A DNA stretch of 64,000 nt from Streptomyces sp. NRRL F-2664 (GCF_000719345.1 NZ_JOFX01000004.1:62001-126000), one strand, 5' to 3'. Shown: positions 40,587 to 53,106, counted from the stretch's first letter. Program-made: numbers and translations. Notes: generated by a model from the sequence alone, not told the origin.

Positions 40587-40659
40587 TGGAGCCTAGGAGA
40601 TTCGAACTCCTGACATCTGCCTTGCAAAGGCAGCGCTCTACCAACTGAGCTAAGGCCCC
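40587..40659 (-). tRNA. tRNA-Ala (anticodon TGC)
   Basis: 73 bases; acceptor GGGGCCT/AGGCTCC with discriminator A, D-arm with AGCTCAGTTGGTAGAGC, anticodon stem CTGCC/GGCAG with loop TTTGCAA (TGC) and T-arm GGAGTTCGAATCTCC. No encoded CCA. Confidence 0.97.
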
Positions 40660-40820
40660 GAGGAACCGGACGCACTGGTCCCGCGCGCGGGATGTCCTCG
40701 TTCCGCAGAACAGAGTACCGGGTCCACCCCCTCATCTCGCAAAAGGATAGGGCTCCCGCCCTGCGACCACTCTCCGTAAGATGCTCGCGAGGTTCGCACC
40801 AGCGAAGGGGAGTAGTAAGA

Positions 40821-41369
40821 GTGGACGCAGTGCAGCAAGAGGCCACGGCCAGAGCCAGAGAGCTTCAGCGCAGCTGGTACGGAGAGCCGCTGGGAGCGCT
40901 CTTCCGCAGGCTCATAGACGACCTCGGCCTGAACCAGGCCCGTCTCGCTGCCGTACTCGGACTGTCGGCGCCCATGCTCTCCCAGCTGATGAGCGGCCAG
41001 CGCGCCAAGATCGGCAACCCTGCCGTGGTCCAGCGTGTCCAGGCCCTCCAGGACCTCGCCGGACAGGTGGCCGACGGCAGCGTCAGCGCGGCGGAGGCGA
41101 CCGACCGCATGGACGAGATCAAGAGGACCCAGGGGGGTTCCGTCCTCAGCAGCAGCGGCCAGACCACCACCGGTTCCGGCGCACCCACCGTCAAGCGCGT
41201 GGTGCGCGAGATCCAGTCGCTGCTGCGCTCGGTCTCCGCGGCCGGCGACATCATCGACGCGGCGAACAGCCTCGCCCCCAGCCACCCGGAACTGGCAGAG
41301 TTCCTCCGGGTGTACGGAGCGGGCCGCACCGCCGACGCGGTCGCCCACTACGAGGCGCACCAGAACTGA
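40821..41369 (+). CDS. Helix-turn-helix DNA-binding protein
   Basis: A 182-residue protein with an XRE-like helix-turn-helix at about 30-65 (LFRRLIDDLGLNQARLAAVLGLSAPMLSQLMSGQ) and a helical C-terminal part (about 110-182). I chose GTG 40821, preceded by AGTAGTAAGAG; longer readings to 40692 lack an RBS. The Ser/Thr kinase gene begins 44 bases after its stop, so the two are probably cotranscribed. It may be a regulator controlled by that kinase, but this is inference. Confidence 0.82.
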   Translation: MDAVQQEATARARELQRSWYGEPLGALFRRLIDDLGLNQARLAAVLGLSAPMLSQLMSGQRAKIGNPAVVQRVQALQDLAGQVADGSVSAAEATDRMDEIKRTQGGSVLSSSGQTTTGSGAPTVKRVVREIQSLLRSVSAAGDIIDAANSLAPSHPELAEFLRVYGAGRTADAVAHYEAHQN

Positions 41370-41413
41370 CACGCACGGCGGCGGACAACGGGGGACGGGG
41401 GACGGGCGCAGCG

Positions 41414-42706
41414 ATGGGTGAGGTCTTCGCCGGCCGGTACGAGTTGATCGATCCGATCGGGCGCGGGGGCGCGGGCGCCGTGTGGCGCGCCTGGGACCAC
41501 CGCCGTCGCCGCTATGTCGCCGCCAAGGTGCTCCTGCAGAGCGACGCCCACACGCTCCTGCGGTTCGTACGGGAGCAGGCGCTGCGGATCGACCACCCGC
41601 ACGTACTGGCACCGGCCAGCTGGGCGGCCGACGACGACAAGGTCCTGTTCACCATGGACCTGGTCGGCGGCGGCTCCCTCGCCCACGTGATCGGGGACTA
41701 CGGCGCCCTGCCGCCCCGTTTCGTGTGCACCCTGCTCGACCAGCTCCTGTCGGGCCTGGCCGCGGTGCACGCGGAAGGCGTGGTGCACCGCGACATCAAA
41801 CCGGCCAACATCCTGATGGAGGCCACCGGAAGCGGGCGGCCGCACCTGCGGCTGTCCGACTTCGGCATCTCCATGCGCAAGGGCGAGCCGCGCCTGACCG
41901 AGACCGACTACGTGGTCGGCACGCCGGGTTATTTCGCACCCGAGCAACTCATGGGAGCGGAGCCCGACTTCGCAGCGGACCTCTTCGCCGTGGGACTGGT
42001 CGCGCTGTACCTGCTCCAGGGCACCAAGCCCGACGCGCGGGCGCTGGTGGACCACTTCCTCGCCCAGGGGACCCCGGACGCCCCGCAGGGCGTCCCCGGC
42101 GCGCTCTGGGACGTCATCGCGAACCTCCTGCAGCCCGACCCCCGCAACCGCTTCCGTACCGCCACCGGGGCGCGCAAGGCCCTCGCCGCGGCGGTGGAAC
42201 TGCTGCCCGAGCCCGCCCCGGACGCGGATCCGGTGGAGGTGTTCGACCAACTCGGCCCGCTCCCGGACGGCTTCGGCCCCGACGGCCCCACCGGCACGGG
42301 CGCCCCGGCCTCCGCACGTGCAGCAGGGGCCGCCTCCGCACCCGTGTCCGAACAGGCGTCCGCGGCGTCCGCGGCGTCCGCGCAGGCTCCCACCGCCGGG
42401 GCCGCCGTGGCGGCGGAGCCCACCCGTACCGACCCCCGTGGCGCCTCCGCCACGGCGCCGCCCGTCCCGCAGCAGGGCCCCGCCGCGGTGCCCCCACCGG
42501 CGTACGGGCCCCCGCAGGGCTCCCCGTACGGGCCTTCGGAGACGGGCAGTTTCCACCTGCCCCCGCCCGCCGCCCCGGTCACCCCCGCCGCCCCGGTCCG
42601 TACGGGCGGCCGCCTCGCCCCGCCCCCGCCGAAGGCGGTGGCCTCGCTGCTCGCCGCGGCGCTGCTGTGCTTCACGGTCGGCGTCTGGGCCCTCACCCGG
42701 TTGTAG
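41414..42706 (+). CDS. Ser/Thr protein kinase, C-terminal membrane anchor
   Basis: A 430-residue Hanks-type kinase. The kinase domain (about 8-265) shows GRGGAGAVWRAWD, Lys in VAAKVLL, HRDIKPANILM, DFGISM and GTPGYFAPEQLMG. A long Ala/Pro-rich linker (about 275-400) ends in a C-terminal hydrophobic segment (about 408-428, AVASLLAAALLCFTVGVWAL) with almost nothing outside. It thus lacks a sensor domain such as PASTA. ATG 41414 is preceded by GGGGACGGGGG. It overlaps the convergent secreted-protein gene by 14 bases. Confidence 0.92.
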   Translation: MGEVFAGRYELIDPIGRGGAGAVWRAWDHRRRRYVAAKVLLQSDAHTLLRFVREQALRIDHPHVLAPASWAADDDKVLFTMDLVGGGSLAHVIGDYGALPPRFVCTLLDQLLSGLAAVHAEGVVHRDIKPANILMEATGSGRPHLRLSDFGISMRKGEPRLTETDYVVGTPGYFAPEQLMGAEPDFAADLFAVGLVALYLLQGTKPDARALVDHFLAQGTPDAPQGVPGALWDVIANLLQPDPRNRFRTATGARKALAAAVELLPEPAPDADPVEVFDQLGPLPDGFGPDGPTGTGAPASARAAGAASAPVSEQASAASAASAQAPTAGAAVAAEPTRTDPRGASATAPPVPQQGPAAVPPPAYGPPQGSPYGPSETGSFHLPPPAAPVTPAAPVRTGGRLAPPPPKAVASLLAAALLCFTVGVWALTRL

Positions 42707-44003
42707 TGCCGCGCCCCCGCCGGCCGAGGACGACCCAGCCGCCCAGCACGGCCAGGAGCATCGCCCCGGTACCGAAGCCGGCGCTCGCCACGACGCGCAT
42801 CAGCGAGCGGGTCCCGGCCGCCTCGGCGGCCTCCGGGGCGGTGAGCCCCTCCCTCGCCGCCGTCCTGTCCTCGGCTCCGACGGCGAAGCCGACCGCGGCC
42901 GGATCCTCCTTGTAGGCGGGCGCCCCGGCCGCCGCCCCCGTCACCTCCAGCCGCAGCGTCAGCGGGACGGGTACCGCGTCCTCGGTGAAGTCGGCGACCT
43001 TCCCGCCCATCGTCACGGCGACGTAGTACCAGCCCGCGACGCTCACCGGCCGGACCCCGGTGTCGCCGGAGAAGCGGTTCGCGTAGTCGACCGGCGGGGT
43101 CCGTCCCAGGGTGACGCCGGCCTGCACACCGTCGTACGAGGTGTTCCTGTCCGCGACCTGTGCCCGGTAGGGGTTGTACAGGGTGACGGCCAGCCCGCCC
43201 GAGGCAGAGCTGTACTTCCTCGTCACCCGGGCCGCGGAGAGCTCGGCTCCGAGCCCGAGCTGCTGTCCCCAGTCCAGCGGGACGCGGTACCACCGCGTCT
43301 GGCCGGGCCTCAGCTCGTCGCGCCACACGCCGGCGCCCAGCGCCCGCGCGTCGTTGAAGCCGGTGCCGCCGGCGCGGCCCACCGCCTCGGTGCCGGGCAG
43401 CGACGGGGCTCCCGTGGGCCTGCCGGAGGGCGCGGTGGTGGGAGCGCCCGTCCCGCGCCCGGGTTCGCGCTGGACCGTCAGCTCCAGCGGCCACGGGCTC
43501 TGATCGGAGTCCTTGGCCGAAGTCCGGATGACCTTCGCGTAGTACACGCCGGCGGGCGCGCAGTCGGCGTCCTCGGCGCCCCAGCGGACGCCGGCGGCGG
43601 CGAGGGGCACGGGGTCGTAGCCGAAGGTCGACCGGCCCGTGCTCGCGGGGCAGGAGCGCCCGGCGGTCGTCATCAGTTCGACCTCGATGCCGTCGCTGCC
43701 CGTCACCTTGGCGCCGGCCGGGGGCCGGACCACGGCGGAGACGTAGGCGTTGGAGCCGTCCTGGTCCAGGACGAGCCGGTAGAGGCGGTCCCCGGGGCCG
43801 ATGGTGTCCGCGTAGGTGTTCCCGGCCTCGATGAGCGGGGCGTCCGCCGTCGAGGGCCTGCCCTCGATCTGCCGGGCCCCGTCGGCGGTCCGGTAGGCGG
43901 GCAGGGGCCGGGGAGCGTTCCCCTCCGCGTGGGCGGTGGCGGGCACCGCGGCCACCACCGTGCCGAGGGCCGCAGCCCACACCGTCGACCGTGCCCGACC
44001 CAT
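42693..44003 (-). CDS. Secreted, membrane-anchored protein of unknown function
   Basis: A 436-residue protein with an Arg-containing signal peptide (MGRARSTVWAAALGTVVAAV, then ATAHA), two similar beta-rich halves (about 35-170 and 195-345, each holding a TIGPGDRLYRLVLDQ- or LRPGQTRWYRVPLDW-type strand pair), a Pro/Thr-rich linker and a C-terminal membrane helix followed by RRGRG. Such layouts occur in Streptomyces proteins sitting beside kinases. No catalytic motif is visible. The start at 44003 has GGGGGCG just upstream. Confidence 0.7.
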   Translation of the reverse strand: MGRARSTVWAAALGTVVAAVPATAHAEGNAPRPLPAYRTADGARQIEGRPSTADAPLIEAGNTYADTIGPGDRLYRLVLDQDGSNAYVSAVVRPPAGAKVTGSDGIEVELMTTAGRSCPASTGRSTFGYDPVPLAAAGVRWGAEDADCAPAGVYYAKVIRTSAKDSDQSPWPLELTVQREPGRGTGAPTTAPSGRPTGAPSLPGTEAVGRAGGTGFNDARALGAGVWRDELRPGQTRWYRVPLDWGQQLGLGAELSAARVTRKYSSASGGLAVTLYNPYRAQVADRNTSYDGVQAGVTLGRTPPVDYANRFSGDTGVRPVSVAGWYYVAVTMGGKVADFTEDAVPVPLTLRLEVTGAAAGAPAYKEDPAAVGFAVGAEDRTAAREGLTAPEAAEAAGTRSLMRVVASAGFGTGAMLLAVLGGWVVLGRRGRGTTTG

Positions 44004-44122
44004 CACGCCCCCGAATTTGCTACCGCAAGTCAAATCCTTGCAAAATGCAATTTTTCGTCACAGAACAGCACAAAGCCCCGGCCGCAGCGGCAACCGGGGC
44101 TTCATGAACTCAGCCTTCGGAC

Positions 44123-44257
44123 TCACACACCGGAACCGGAGGGCACGGAGTCGGTTGCCTCCGTCCACAGGTCCTGCTCGGCGCGGTCCGCCTGGATCTG
44201 GCGGTACACGAGGAGCCCGCCGATGGCGGCCAGTGCGACCAGGAGCAGCTTCTTCAC
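44123..44257 (-). CDS. DLW-39 family small membrane protein
   Basis: A 44-residue protein: Lys-Lys start, one membrane helix (about 3-18, LLLVALAAIGGLLVYRQI) and the family tripeptide in AEQDLWTEATD. DLW-39 proteins are a named actinobacterial family of unknown function. I chose GTG 44257 with GAGG nearby; the longer frame to 44311 adds an unlikely leader. It lies between the secreted-protein gene and tRNA-Ile. Confidence 0.82.
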   Translation of the reverse strand: MKKLLLVALAAIGGLLVYRQIQADRAEQDLWTEATDSVPSGSGV

Positions 44258-44310
44258 CGCGCGACCTCGTCTTTCGTTGACGTAGGGGACTTCTGGCGCC
44301 CAACAATACA

Positions 44311-44332
44311 CACCGACCGATACCGATCGGTG
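44311..44332. promoter_or_regulatory. CCGA-repeat inverted element upstream of DLW-39
   Basis: CACCGA and TCGGTG arms are 10 bases apart, with three CCGA units inside. It is a possible operator in the promoter region of the DLW-39 gene; evidence is the symmetry only. Confidence 0.3.
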
Positions 44333-44361
44333 ACCTGGCGGTCCACCAACTGGCCCAACGG

Positions 44362-44396
44362 CGAAGACCCCCAGGCCGTGGGCCTGGGGGTCTTCG
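44362..44396 (-). terminator. Hairpin downstream of tRNA-Ile
   Basis: CGAAGACCCCCAGGCC and its complement around GTG, six bases after the tRNA 3' end on the minus strand. No T-run, but a very stable stem. Confidence 0.75.
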
Positions 44397-44402
44397 ACAC
44401 TG

Positions 44403-44476
44403 TGGGGCTAACAGGATTTGAACCTGTGGCCTCATCCTTATCAGGGATGCGCTCTAACCAACTGAGCTATAGCCCC
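44403..44476 (-). tRNA. tRNA-Ile (anticodon GAT)
   Basis: 74 bases; acceptor GGGGCTA/TAGCCCC with discriminator A, D-arm with AGCTCAGTTGGTTAGAGC, anticodon stem CATCC/GGATG with loop CTGATAA (GAT), and T-arm CAGGTTCAAATCCTG. No encoded CCA. Confidence 0.97.
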
Positions 44477-44593
44477 TCCGCGCTGCGCGCTGACTCCTGA
44501 AGATTAGCGCACAGACCCGGTCAGGCCAAAATCCGTTCCCGGCGGGCGTCTGCGCAGGTCATCCGACCCCTCGCAGGCGCTCCGCCGAGAGGC

Positions 44594-45226
44594 CTACTCG
44601 TCCTCGGCGAGGGTGAGCTCGACGCCGCCGACGAAGCCCGCCGACAGGTTGTAGATGAACGCGCCCAGCGTCGCCAGCGCCGTCGCCAGCACCACGTCGA
44701 TCACCGCGATCACCGACGTGAAGATCAGCACGCGCGGCAGCGACATGAACGCCTGCAGATCGAAGCCGTTGCCCTCGTTCGATCCGGTCGCCTCGCTGAT
44801 GGTGCCGCCGACGGTCGAGAAGACGCCCATCGCGTCCATGACCATCCACAGCACCGCCGCCGCCACGATCGTGCAGATGCCCAGCGCGATCGACAGCAGG
44901 AAGCTGACCTTCATCACCGACCACGGGTCGGCCTTGGCCACCCGCAGCCGCGCCTTGCGCGTCCTGGGGACCGTACGGACCGACGTACGCGGCTTGCGCT
45001 GGGCGGCGGGCGCACCGCCGCCCCGGGGCGCCCCCGGACCCGTGGGGGCGGCGTAGGCCTGCGGCGGCTGGTAGGGCTCGGCGGGACGGTCCTCGGCGGT
45101 CTCCGCCTCGGCCGGCGCCTTCGGTCCTCGGGTGTCCGTCACGGTTCCCCCCTGGGAGTCCGCGGCGGGGCCACGGGCACCGTTCGCTCCAGTCTTGGCC
45201 GGTCCGGCGCCCGTGGCTCCACTCAC
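44594..45226 (-). CDS. DUF3566 domain membrane protein
   Basis: A 210-residue protein with a disordered N-terminus (about 1-85, Ala/Pro/Gly-rich), a basic stretch (RTVPRTRKARLRVAK) and a DUF3566 domain with two membrane helices (about 108-130 and 168-195). It closes with GGVELTLAEDE. It sits directly after gyrA (3-base gap) in the same order as in many actinobacteria, which suggests cotranscription with gyrBA. The function is not established. Confidence 0.88.
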   Translation of the reverse strand: MSGATGAGPAKTGANGARGPAADSQGGTVTDTRGPKAPAEAETAEDRPAEPYQPPQAYAAPTGPGAPRGGGAPAAQRKPRTSVRTVPRTRKARLRVAKADPWSVMKVSFLLSIALGICTIVAAAVLWMVMDAMGVFSTVGGTISEATGSNEGNGFDLQAFMSLPRVLIFTSVIAVIDVVLATALATLGAFIYNLSAGFVGGVELTLAEDE

Positions 45227-45229
45227 GAC

Positions 45230-47836
45230 TTACTCCTCGTGCTCCCCGGCCGAAGGCTGCGTGCCCTCGGCGGCCTCGGCGGCCGGTGCGTCGGCCACCT
45301 CGGTCTCGTTCTCGTCGGCCTCGACCTCGTCAGCTTCCTGACCGGCCTCGGCGTTGCGGGCGATGCCGACCACGGCATCGCGCTTGCCCAGGTTGATCAG
45401 CTGGACGCCCATGGTGTCACGGCCGGTCTCCCTGACTTCATTGACGCGCGTGCGAATCACACCACCGCTGAGCGTGATGGCGAGAATCTCGTCCGTTTCG
45501 TCCACCACGAGCGCCCCGACGAGCGACCCGCGGTCCTCCACGATCTTCGCGGCCTTGATGCCCAGTCCGCCACGACCCTGGACGCGGTACTCGTCGACCG
45601 GCGTCCGCTTGGCGTAGCCGCCGTCGGTCGCGGTGAAGACGAACGTACCGGGCCGGACGACGCTCATGGAGAGCAGTTCGTCCCCCTCGCGGAAACTCAT
45701 GCCCTTCACGCCCGACGTGGCACGGCCCATCGGACGCAGCGCGTCGTCGGTCGCCGTGAAGCGGATCGACTGCGCCTTCTTGCTGATCAGCAGCAGGTCG
45801 TCCTCGGCCGACACCAGCTCGGCGCCGATCAGCTCGTCGTCGCTGCCGTCCTCGGTCTCCCGGAGGTTGATCGCGATCACGCCGCCCGAACGGGGGGAGT
45901 CGTAGTCCTTCAGCGCCGTCTTCTTCACCAGGCCGCCCTTGGTGGCCAGGATCAGGTAGGGCGCGGCCTCGTAGTCGCGGATGGCGAGGATCTGCGCGAT
46001 CTTCTCGTCCGGCTGGAAGGCCAGCAGGTTCGCCACGTGCTGCCCGCGCGCGTCGCGGCCGGCGTCCGGCAGCTCGTAGGCCTTGGACCGGTAGACCCGG
46101 CCCTTGTTCGTGAAGAACAGCAGCCAGTGGTGCGTGGTGGACACGAAGAAGTGGTCGACCAGGTCGTCCTGCTTCAGCTTGGTGCCGCGCACGCCCTTGC
46201 CGCCGCGCTTCTGCGAGCGGTAGTCCTCGGTCTTGGTGCGCTTGACGTACCCGCCGTGCGTGATGGTGACGACGATGTCCTCTTCGGCGATCAGGTCCTC
46301 CATGGACATGTCACCGTCGAAGGGCACCAGCTTCGAGCGCCGGTCGTCGCCGAACTTCTCCACGAGCGCGGCCAGTTCCTCGCTCACGATGGAGCGCTGG
46401 CGGTCCTCGGAGGCCAGGATCGCGTTGTACTCGTTGATCCGGGCCTGGAGCTCGTCGTGCTCGGCGACGATCTTCTGCCGCTCCAGGGCGGCCAGGCGGC
46501 GCAGCTGCATCTCCAGGATCGCGTTCGCCTGGATCTCGTCGATCTCCAGCAGGCCCATCAGGCCCTCGCGCGCGATCTCGACCGTGTTGCTGCGCCGGAT
46601 CAGCGCGATGACCTCGTCGATCGCGTCCAGCGCCTTGAGCAGACCGCGCAGGATGTGGGCGCGCTCCTCCGCCTTGCGCAGGCGGAAGCGCGTGCGCCGG
46701 ACGATGACCTCGATCTGGTGCGTCACCCAGTGGCGGATGAAGGCGTCGATCGACAGCGTGCGCGGCACGCCGTCCACCAGCGCCAGCATGTTCGCGCCGA
46801 AGTTCGTCTGCAGGTCGGTGTGCTTGTAGAGGTTGTTCAGCACGACCTTGGCGACGGCATCGCGCTTGAGCACGATCACCAGGCGCTGACCGGTCCGCGA
46901 GGAGGTCTCGTCACGGACGTCGGCGATGCCGCCGATCCTGCCGTCCTTGACCAGGTCGGCGATCTTCTGCGCGAGGTTGTCGGGGTTGGTCTGGTACGGC
47001 AGCTCCGTGACCACCAGGCACTGGCGGTTCTGGATCTCCTCGACCTCGACCACCGCGCGCATCGTGATCGAGCCGCGGCCGGTCCGGTACGCCTCCTCGA
47101 TGCCCTTGCGGCCCACGACGAGCGCGCCGGTCGGGAAGTCCGGGCCCTTGATGCGCTCGATGAGCGCGTCGAGCAGCTCCTCGTGCGTGGCGTTCGGGTG
47201 CTCCAGCGCCCACTGGGCACCGGCGGCGACCTCGCGCAGGTTGTGCGGCGGGATGTTGGTCGCCATACCGACCGCGATGCCGGCGCTGCCGTTGACCAGC
47301 AGGTTCGGGAAGCGGGCCGGCAGGACCGTCGGCTCCTGGTTGCGGCCGTCGTAGTTGTCCTGGAAGTCGACGGTCTCCTCGTCGATGTCCCGGAGCATCT
47401 CCATGGCCAGCGGCATCAGCTTGCACTCGGTGTAGCGCATGGCGGCCGCCGGGTCGTTGCCCGGGGAGCCGAAGTTGCCGTTGGAGTCCACCAGCGGCAT
47501 GCGCATCGACCACGGCTGGGCCAGGCGGACCAGGGCGTCGTAGATCGAGCTGTCACCGTGCGGGTGGTAGGTGCCCATGACGTCGCCGACGACGCGGGCG
47601 CACTTGTAGAAGCCCTTCTCGGGGCGGTAGCCGCCGTCGTACATCGCGTACAGCACGCGCCGGTGGACCGGCTTGAGGCCGTCCCGTACGTCGGGCAGCG
47701 CACGCGAGACGATGACGGACATCGCGTAGTCGAGGTAGGAGCGCTGCATCTCCGTCTCGAGCCCGACGGGCTCGATGCGCAGCTGGGGCTCCTCGTCCGC
47801 GGGATTCTCTGCGGTGGGGGTGGTTTCGTCGGCCAT
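45230..47836 (-). CDS. gyrA: DNA gyrase subunit A
   Basis: An 868-residue topoisomerase subunit that breaks and rejoins DNA. Features are [17 protein letters not shown], the quinolone-site segment [19 protein letters not shown] with Ser and Asp retained, the catalytic Tyr in [10 protein letters not shown], a GyrA-box-like RGGKGVRG in the C-terminal propeller, and an acidic tail (about 840-868). With GyrB it supercoils DNA using ATP. The gap to gyrB is 42 bases. Confidence 0.98.
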   Translation of the reverse strand: MADETTPTAENPADEEPQLRIEPVGLETEMQRSYLDYAMSVIVSRALPDVRDGLKPVHRRVLYAMYDGGYRPEKGFYKCARVVGDVMGTYHPHGDSSIYDALVRLAQPWSMRMPLVDSNGNFGSPGNDPAAAMRYTECKLMPLAMEMLRDIDEETVDFQDNYDGRNQEPTVLPARFPNLLVNGSAGIAVGMATNIPPHNLREVAAGAQWALEHPNATHEELLDALIERIKGPDFPTGALVVGRKGIEEAYRTGRGSITMRAVVEVEEIQNRQCLVVTELPYQTNPDNLAQKIADLVKDGRIGGIADVRDETSSRTGQRLVIVLKRDAVAKVVLNNLYKHTDLQTNFGANMLALVDGVPRTLSIDAFIRHWVTHQIEVIVRRTRFRLRKAEERAHILRGLLKALDAIDEVIALIRRSNTVEIAREGLMGLLEIDEIQANAILEMQLRRLAALERQKIVAEHDELQARINEYNAILASEDRQRSIVSEELAALVEKFGDDRRSKLVPFDGDMSMEDLIAEEDIVVTITHGGYVKRTKTEDYRSQKRGGKGVRGTKLKQDDLVDHFFVSTTHHWLLFFTNKGRVYRSKAYELPDAGRDARGQHVANLLAFQPDEKIAQILAIRDYEAAPYLILATKGGLVKKTALKDYDSPRSGGVIAINLRETEDGSDDELIGAELVSAEDDLLLISKKAQSIRFTATDDALRPMGRATSGVKGMSFREGDELLSMSVVRPGTFVFTATDGGYAKRTPVDEYRVQGRGGLGIKAAKIVEDRGSLVGALVVDETDEILAITLSGGVIRTRVNEVRETGRDTMGVQLINLGKRDAVVGIARNAEAGQEADEVEADENETEVADAPAAEAAEGTQPSAGEHEE

Positions 47837-47878
47837 TGCCGGTCAGAAGTCCTTTCGGGCGGTCAGCGTCGGGCCGAC

Positions 47879-49999
<2,121 letters not shown>

Positions 50000-50077
50000 C
50001 TACCGGTACCACGGACATGAATGGGGGTTTGCTGGTACCTGAGTACGCATGTGCCGCCCTGAACCTCCTCTCTCCGA

Positions 50078-50095
50078 CTCCCCACATCCGGGGAG
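50078..50095. terminator. Small hairpin between dciA and gyrB
   Basis: CTCCCC-ACATCC-GGGGAG, followed by GGGCT. It may end the dnaN-recF-dciA transcript before gyrB. Evidence is modest because the stem is short. Confidence 0.4.
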
Positions 50096-50205
50096 GGGCT
50101 CAAAGAGGCTCACGCGGGCACCCAGCGCTTCGGCCTGTCAACCTCCGGCTACCGTGAGGGACGCCACCCGCCGCCGCGGGCACGCCCCCCGCCAGCGGTT
50201 GCTAC

Positions 50206-50796
50206 TCACCCGTAGGTGTCGCCGGGTCCGGTGCTCCCCGGAGCCCGCCAGGGCCCGTACCCCTTCGGGCGTCCGCCCGGGCCCTGCACCTTGAGGAGAC
50301 GGACCGTGCCCTGTCCCAGTTCCGCGTTCAGCCGCGCCACCAGCTGCGGGGCCAGCAGCTTCAGCTGAGCCGCCCACGCCGAGGAGTCGCACCGCACGAC
50401 CAGCTCACGGTTCTCGTACCGCTGCGGTTCACAGTGCGCCGCGATCTCCGGTCCGACGATCTGCGGCCAGCGCTCCATCACGCCCGCCACCGCCATCGGC
50501 ATCTCCCAGCCGCGCTCGGTGCGCAGCCGGTCCAGCGCCGCCATCAGCGGCATCGGGTCCCGGCCGTCCGCGCGTGCGCCGGACCGCAGCCCCGGCTGCG
50601 GCTGTCGCTTGCGGCCGGCCGCCGCGTTGCCCCGGGCCCGCGCCTGCTCCCGCGCCGCCGCGAGGGCCTGCCGGGCCAGGTCCACCCCGGAGGCCTCGGG
50701 GGCCCTGCGGCCCGACCGGGGGTCCGCGCCGTGCTGCGGGTCGTTGCTGCGCTGCGGGTCCTTGCCGTACTGCGCGTCCTTGCCGTGCTCGTTCAC
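50206..50796 (-). CDS. dciA: DciA-like DUF721 protein
   Basis: A 196-residue protein with a disordered Gln/Arg/Gly-rich N-terminus (about 1-85) and a DUF721 domain ([53 protein letters not shown]). DciA is the ancestral loader or operator of the DnaB replicative helicase in bacteria without DnaC, which fits its place beside recF and dnaN. Its start overlaps the recF stop (ATGA). The gene-name assignment follows from family and order. Confidence 0.88.
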   Translation of the reverse strand: MNEHGKDAQYGKDPQRSNDPQHGADPRSGRRAPEASGVDLARQALAAAREQARARGNAAAGRKRQPQPGLRSGARADGRDPMPLMAALDRLRTERGWEMPMAVAGVMERWPQIVGPEIAAHCEPQRYENRELVVRCDSSAWAAQLKLLAPQLVARLNAELGQGTVRLLKVQGPGGRPKGYGPWRAPGSTGPGDTYG

Positions 50797-51929
50797 AACC
50801 GGGTCACCTCACCGCCGGACACCCCGAACCGCGCTCCCACCAGGACGCCCGGGACGTCGTCGTCCACCGCCGCCGTCACGAGCACCTGCTCGCCCGGCGC
50901 CACCAGCTCCGCCAGCCGCTCCCGGCGCCGCGCGTCCAGTTCCGCGAAGACGTCGTCCAGGATCAGCACCGGCTCGCCGCCCTCCGAGCGCAACAGCTCG
51001 TAGGAGGCCAGCCGCAGCGCCAGCGCGTACGACCAGGACTCGCCGTGGCTCGCGTACCCCTTGGCCGGCAGCTCCCCCAGCCGCAGCAGCACGTCGTCAC
51101 GGTGCGGGCCGACCAGGGTCACCCCGCGCTCGATCTCCTGCTTGCGCACCTCGCCCAGGGCGGCCAGGAGCACCTCGTACAGGGCCTCCCGGGTGCGCGC
51201 CGCGCCGCTGTCGACCGACTCGCCGGCCGAGCACTTGTACGCCAGCCCCAGCGGGCCGCCGCCGGGCGCGAGCTGCTCGTACGCCTTGTCCGCCAGCGGC
51301 AGCAGCGTCGCGATCAGGTCGAGGCGCTGTGCCAGCAGCTCCGCGCCCGCCCGCGCCAGGTGCTGGTCCCACACGTCCAGGGTGGACAGGTCCATCGAGC
51401 GGCCGCCGTGGCGGCGGGCCATCGCCGCGGACTTCAGCAGGGTGTTGCGCTGCTTGAGCACGCGCTCGTAGTCCGAGCGGACCCCGGCCATCCGCGGCGA
51501 GCGCGCCGTGACCAGCTCGTCGAGGAACTTGCGCCGCTCACCGGGGTCGCCCTTGACCAGGGCCAGGTCCTCCGGCGCGAACAGCACCGTCCGGACGATC
51601 CCCAGCACGTCCCGCGGCCTGACCTGCGAGGACCGGTTGATCCTGGCCCGGTTCGCGCGGCCGGGGTTCAGCTCCAGCTCGACCAGCTGCCGACGCTCGC
51701 CCTGGACGACCGCGGCGCGGACGACCGCCCGGTCCGCGCCCATCCGTACGAGCGGGGCGTCCGAGGAGACGCGGTGGCTGCCGAGCGTCGCCAGATAGCC
51801 GATCGCCTCGACGAGATTGGTCTTGCCCTGGCCGTTGGGACCCACGAAAGCGGTGACGCCCGGGTCGAGGGGAACCTCGGCCCGGGCGTACGAGCGGAAG
51901 TCGGCCAATGAGAGATGCGAGACATGCAT
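50793..51929 (-). CDS. recF: RecF recombination/replication-repair protein
   Basis: A 378-residue SMC-like ATPase that helps load RecA at gaps. Motifs are the N-terminal [17 protein letters not shown], Walker [16 protein letters not shown], a signature-like segment before Walker B, and Walker [18 protein letters not shown]. Its length is normal. It lies 55 bases after gnd and overlaps dciA. Confidence 0.96.
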   Translation of the reverse strand: MHVSHLSLADFRSYARAEVPLDPGVTAFVGPNGQGKTNLVEAIGYLATLGSHRVSSDAPLVRMGADRAVVRAAVVQGERRQLVELELNPGRANRARINRSSQVRPRDVLGIVRTVLFAPEDLALVKGDPGERRKFLDELVTARSPRMAGVRSDYERVLKQRNTLLKSAAMARRHGGRSMDLSTLDVWDQHLARAGAELLAQRLDLIATLLPLADKAYEQLAPGGGPLGLAYKCSAGESVDSGAARTREALYEVLLAALGEVRKQEIERGVTLVGPHRDDVLLRLGELPAKGYASHGESWSYALALRLASYELLRSEGGEPVLILDDVFAELDARRRERLAELVAPGEQVLVTAAVDDDVPGVLVGARFGVSGGEVTRL

Positions 51930-51984
51930 ACGGCGCCGACCTCCCCCGGCTTCCCACTGCTCTTGGTGCTGTGCTGCTGGACTG

Positions 51985-52860
51985 CTACTTCTTCTCGACC
52001 GCGTGGCCGCCGAACTGGTTGCGCAGCGCCGCGATCATCTTCATCTGCGGGGAGTCGTCCTGGCGCGAGGCGAACCGTGCGAACAGCGACGCCGTGATCG
52101 CGGGCAGCGGCACGGCGTTGTCGATCGCCGCCTCCACCGTCCAGCGGCCCTCGCCCGAGTCCTGCGCGAAGCCGCGCAGCTGCTCCAGGTGCTCGTCCTC
52201 GTCGAGGGCGTTCACGGCCAGGTCCAGCAGCCAGGAGCGGATGACGGTGCCCTCCTGCCAGGAGCGGAAGACCTCGCGGACGTCGGTGACCGAGTCCACC
52301 TTCTCCAGGAGCTCCCAGCCCTCGGCGTAGGCCTGCATCATGGCGTACTCGATGCCGTTGTGGACCATCTTGGCGAAGTGGCCCGCGCCGACCTTGCCGG
52401 CGTGCACGGCGCCGAAGTCGCCCTCGGGCTTGAGGGCGTCGAAGATCGGCTGGACCCGTGCGACGTGGTCCTTCTCGCCGCCGTACATCAGCGCGTAGCC
52501 GTTCTCCAGGCCCCACACGCCGCCGGAGACCCCGCAGTCGACGAAGCCGATGCCCTTCGCCGCCAGCTCCGCGGCGTGCTTCTCGTCGTCCGTCCAGCGG
52601 GAGTTGCCGCCGTCGACGACGATGTCGCCGATGGAGAGCAGCTCGGCCAGCTCGTCGACGGTGGACTGCGTCGCCGCACCGGCGGGGACCATCACCCACA
52701 CGACGCGGGGGGCCTGCAGGCTGTCCACAAGTTCCCGCAGGCTGTGGACGTCCGCAAGGTCCGGGTTGCGGTCGTATCCGATGACGGTGTGGCCTGCGCG
52801 GCGGATGCGCTCGCGCATGTTGCCGCCCATCTTGCCGAGACCGACGAGACCAAGCTCCAT
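51985..52860 (-). CDS. gnd: 6-phosphogluconate dehydrogenase (YqeC/GndA-short type)
   Basis: A 291-residue NAD(P)-dependent oxidoreductase: [13 protein letters not shown] (Rossmann), [32 protein letters not shown] (substrate loop) and [18 protein letters not shown] (catalytic Lys). It decarboxylates 6-phosphogluconate to ribulose 5-phosphate; the short form of about 300 residues differs from the long enteric enzyme. Its position between dnaN and recF is a recognisable Streptomyces arrangement. The 246-base gap to dnaN holds the dnaN terminator and a GC-rich stretch. Confidence 0.94.
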   Translation of the reverse strand: MELGLVGLGKMGGNMRERIRRAGHTVIGYDRNPDLADVHSLRELVDSLQAPRVVWVMVPAGAATQSTVDELAELLSIGDIVVDGGNSRWTDDEKHAAELAAKGIGFVDCGVSGGVWGLENGYALMYGGEKDHVARVQPIFDALKPEGDFGAVHAGKVGAGHFAKMVHNGIEYAMMQAYAEGWELLEKVDSVTDVREVFRSWQEGTVIRSWLLDLAVNALDEDEHLEQLRGFAQDSGEGRWTVEAAIDNAVPLPAITASLFARFASRQDDSPQMKMIAALRNQFGGHAVEKK

Positions 52861-53043
52861 CAGGTGGTTCCTTAAGCGTTGTGGCCGTCTTTGCCGGGGC
52901 TGCCCCGGCCGTGTCCCCGCGGGACGCGCGGGGCCGCCCGCCGGATCCGAGCCTACGCCGGGCCGCGGCGGCGGGCGCCGCGGGCGCTCCCGGGCGGCCG
53001 GTGCGGCTTTCCGGTTTCCCGGAGCCTGCCCGGACTGTGGACG

Positions 53044-53090
53044 GCGTCGGGCCCGGCCCCCGCAGCAGCGTGCGGGACCGGGCCCGACGC
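53044..53090 (-). terminator. Terminator after dnaN
   Basis: A long GC stem, GCGTCGGGCCCGG with its complement CCGGGCCCGACGC plus inner pairs, lies 17 bases past the dnaN stop on the minus strand. It implies that gnd-recF-dciA have their own promoter. Confidence 0.75.
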
Positions 53091-53106
53091 CGGGCTGCAG
53101 GGGGGG

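Noticed and set aside
40587..40659. tRNA-Ala as integration site of a mobile island
   Set aside because: I found no second copy of the tRNA 3' end and no integrase or excisionase gene between 26 and 40 kb.
52721..52751. DnaA-box-like CTGTCCACA and TGTGGACGT inside gnd
   Set aside because: They lie in conserved coding sequence with partial matches; chance or codon constraint is enough to explain them.
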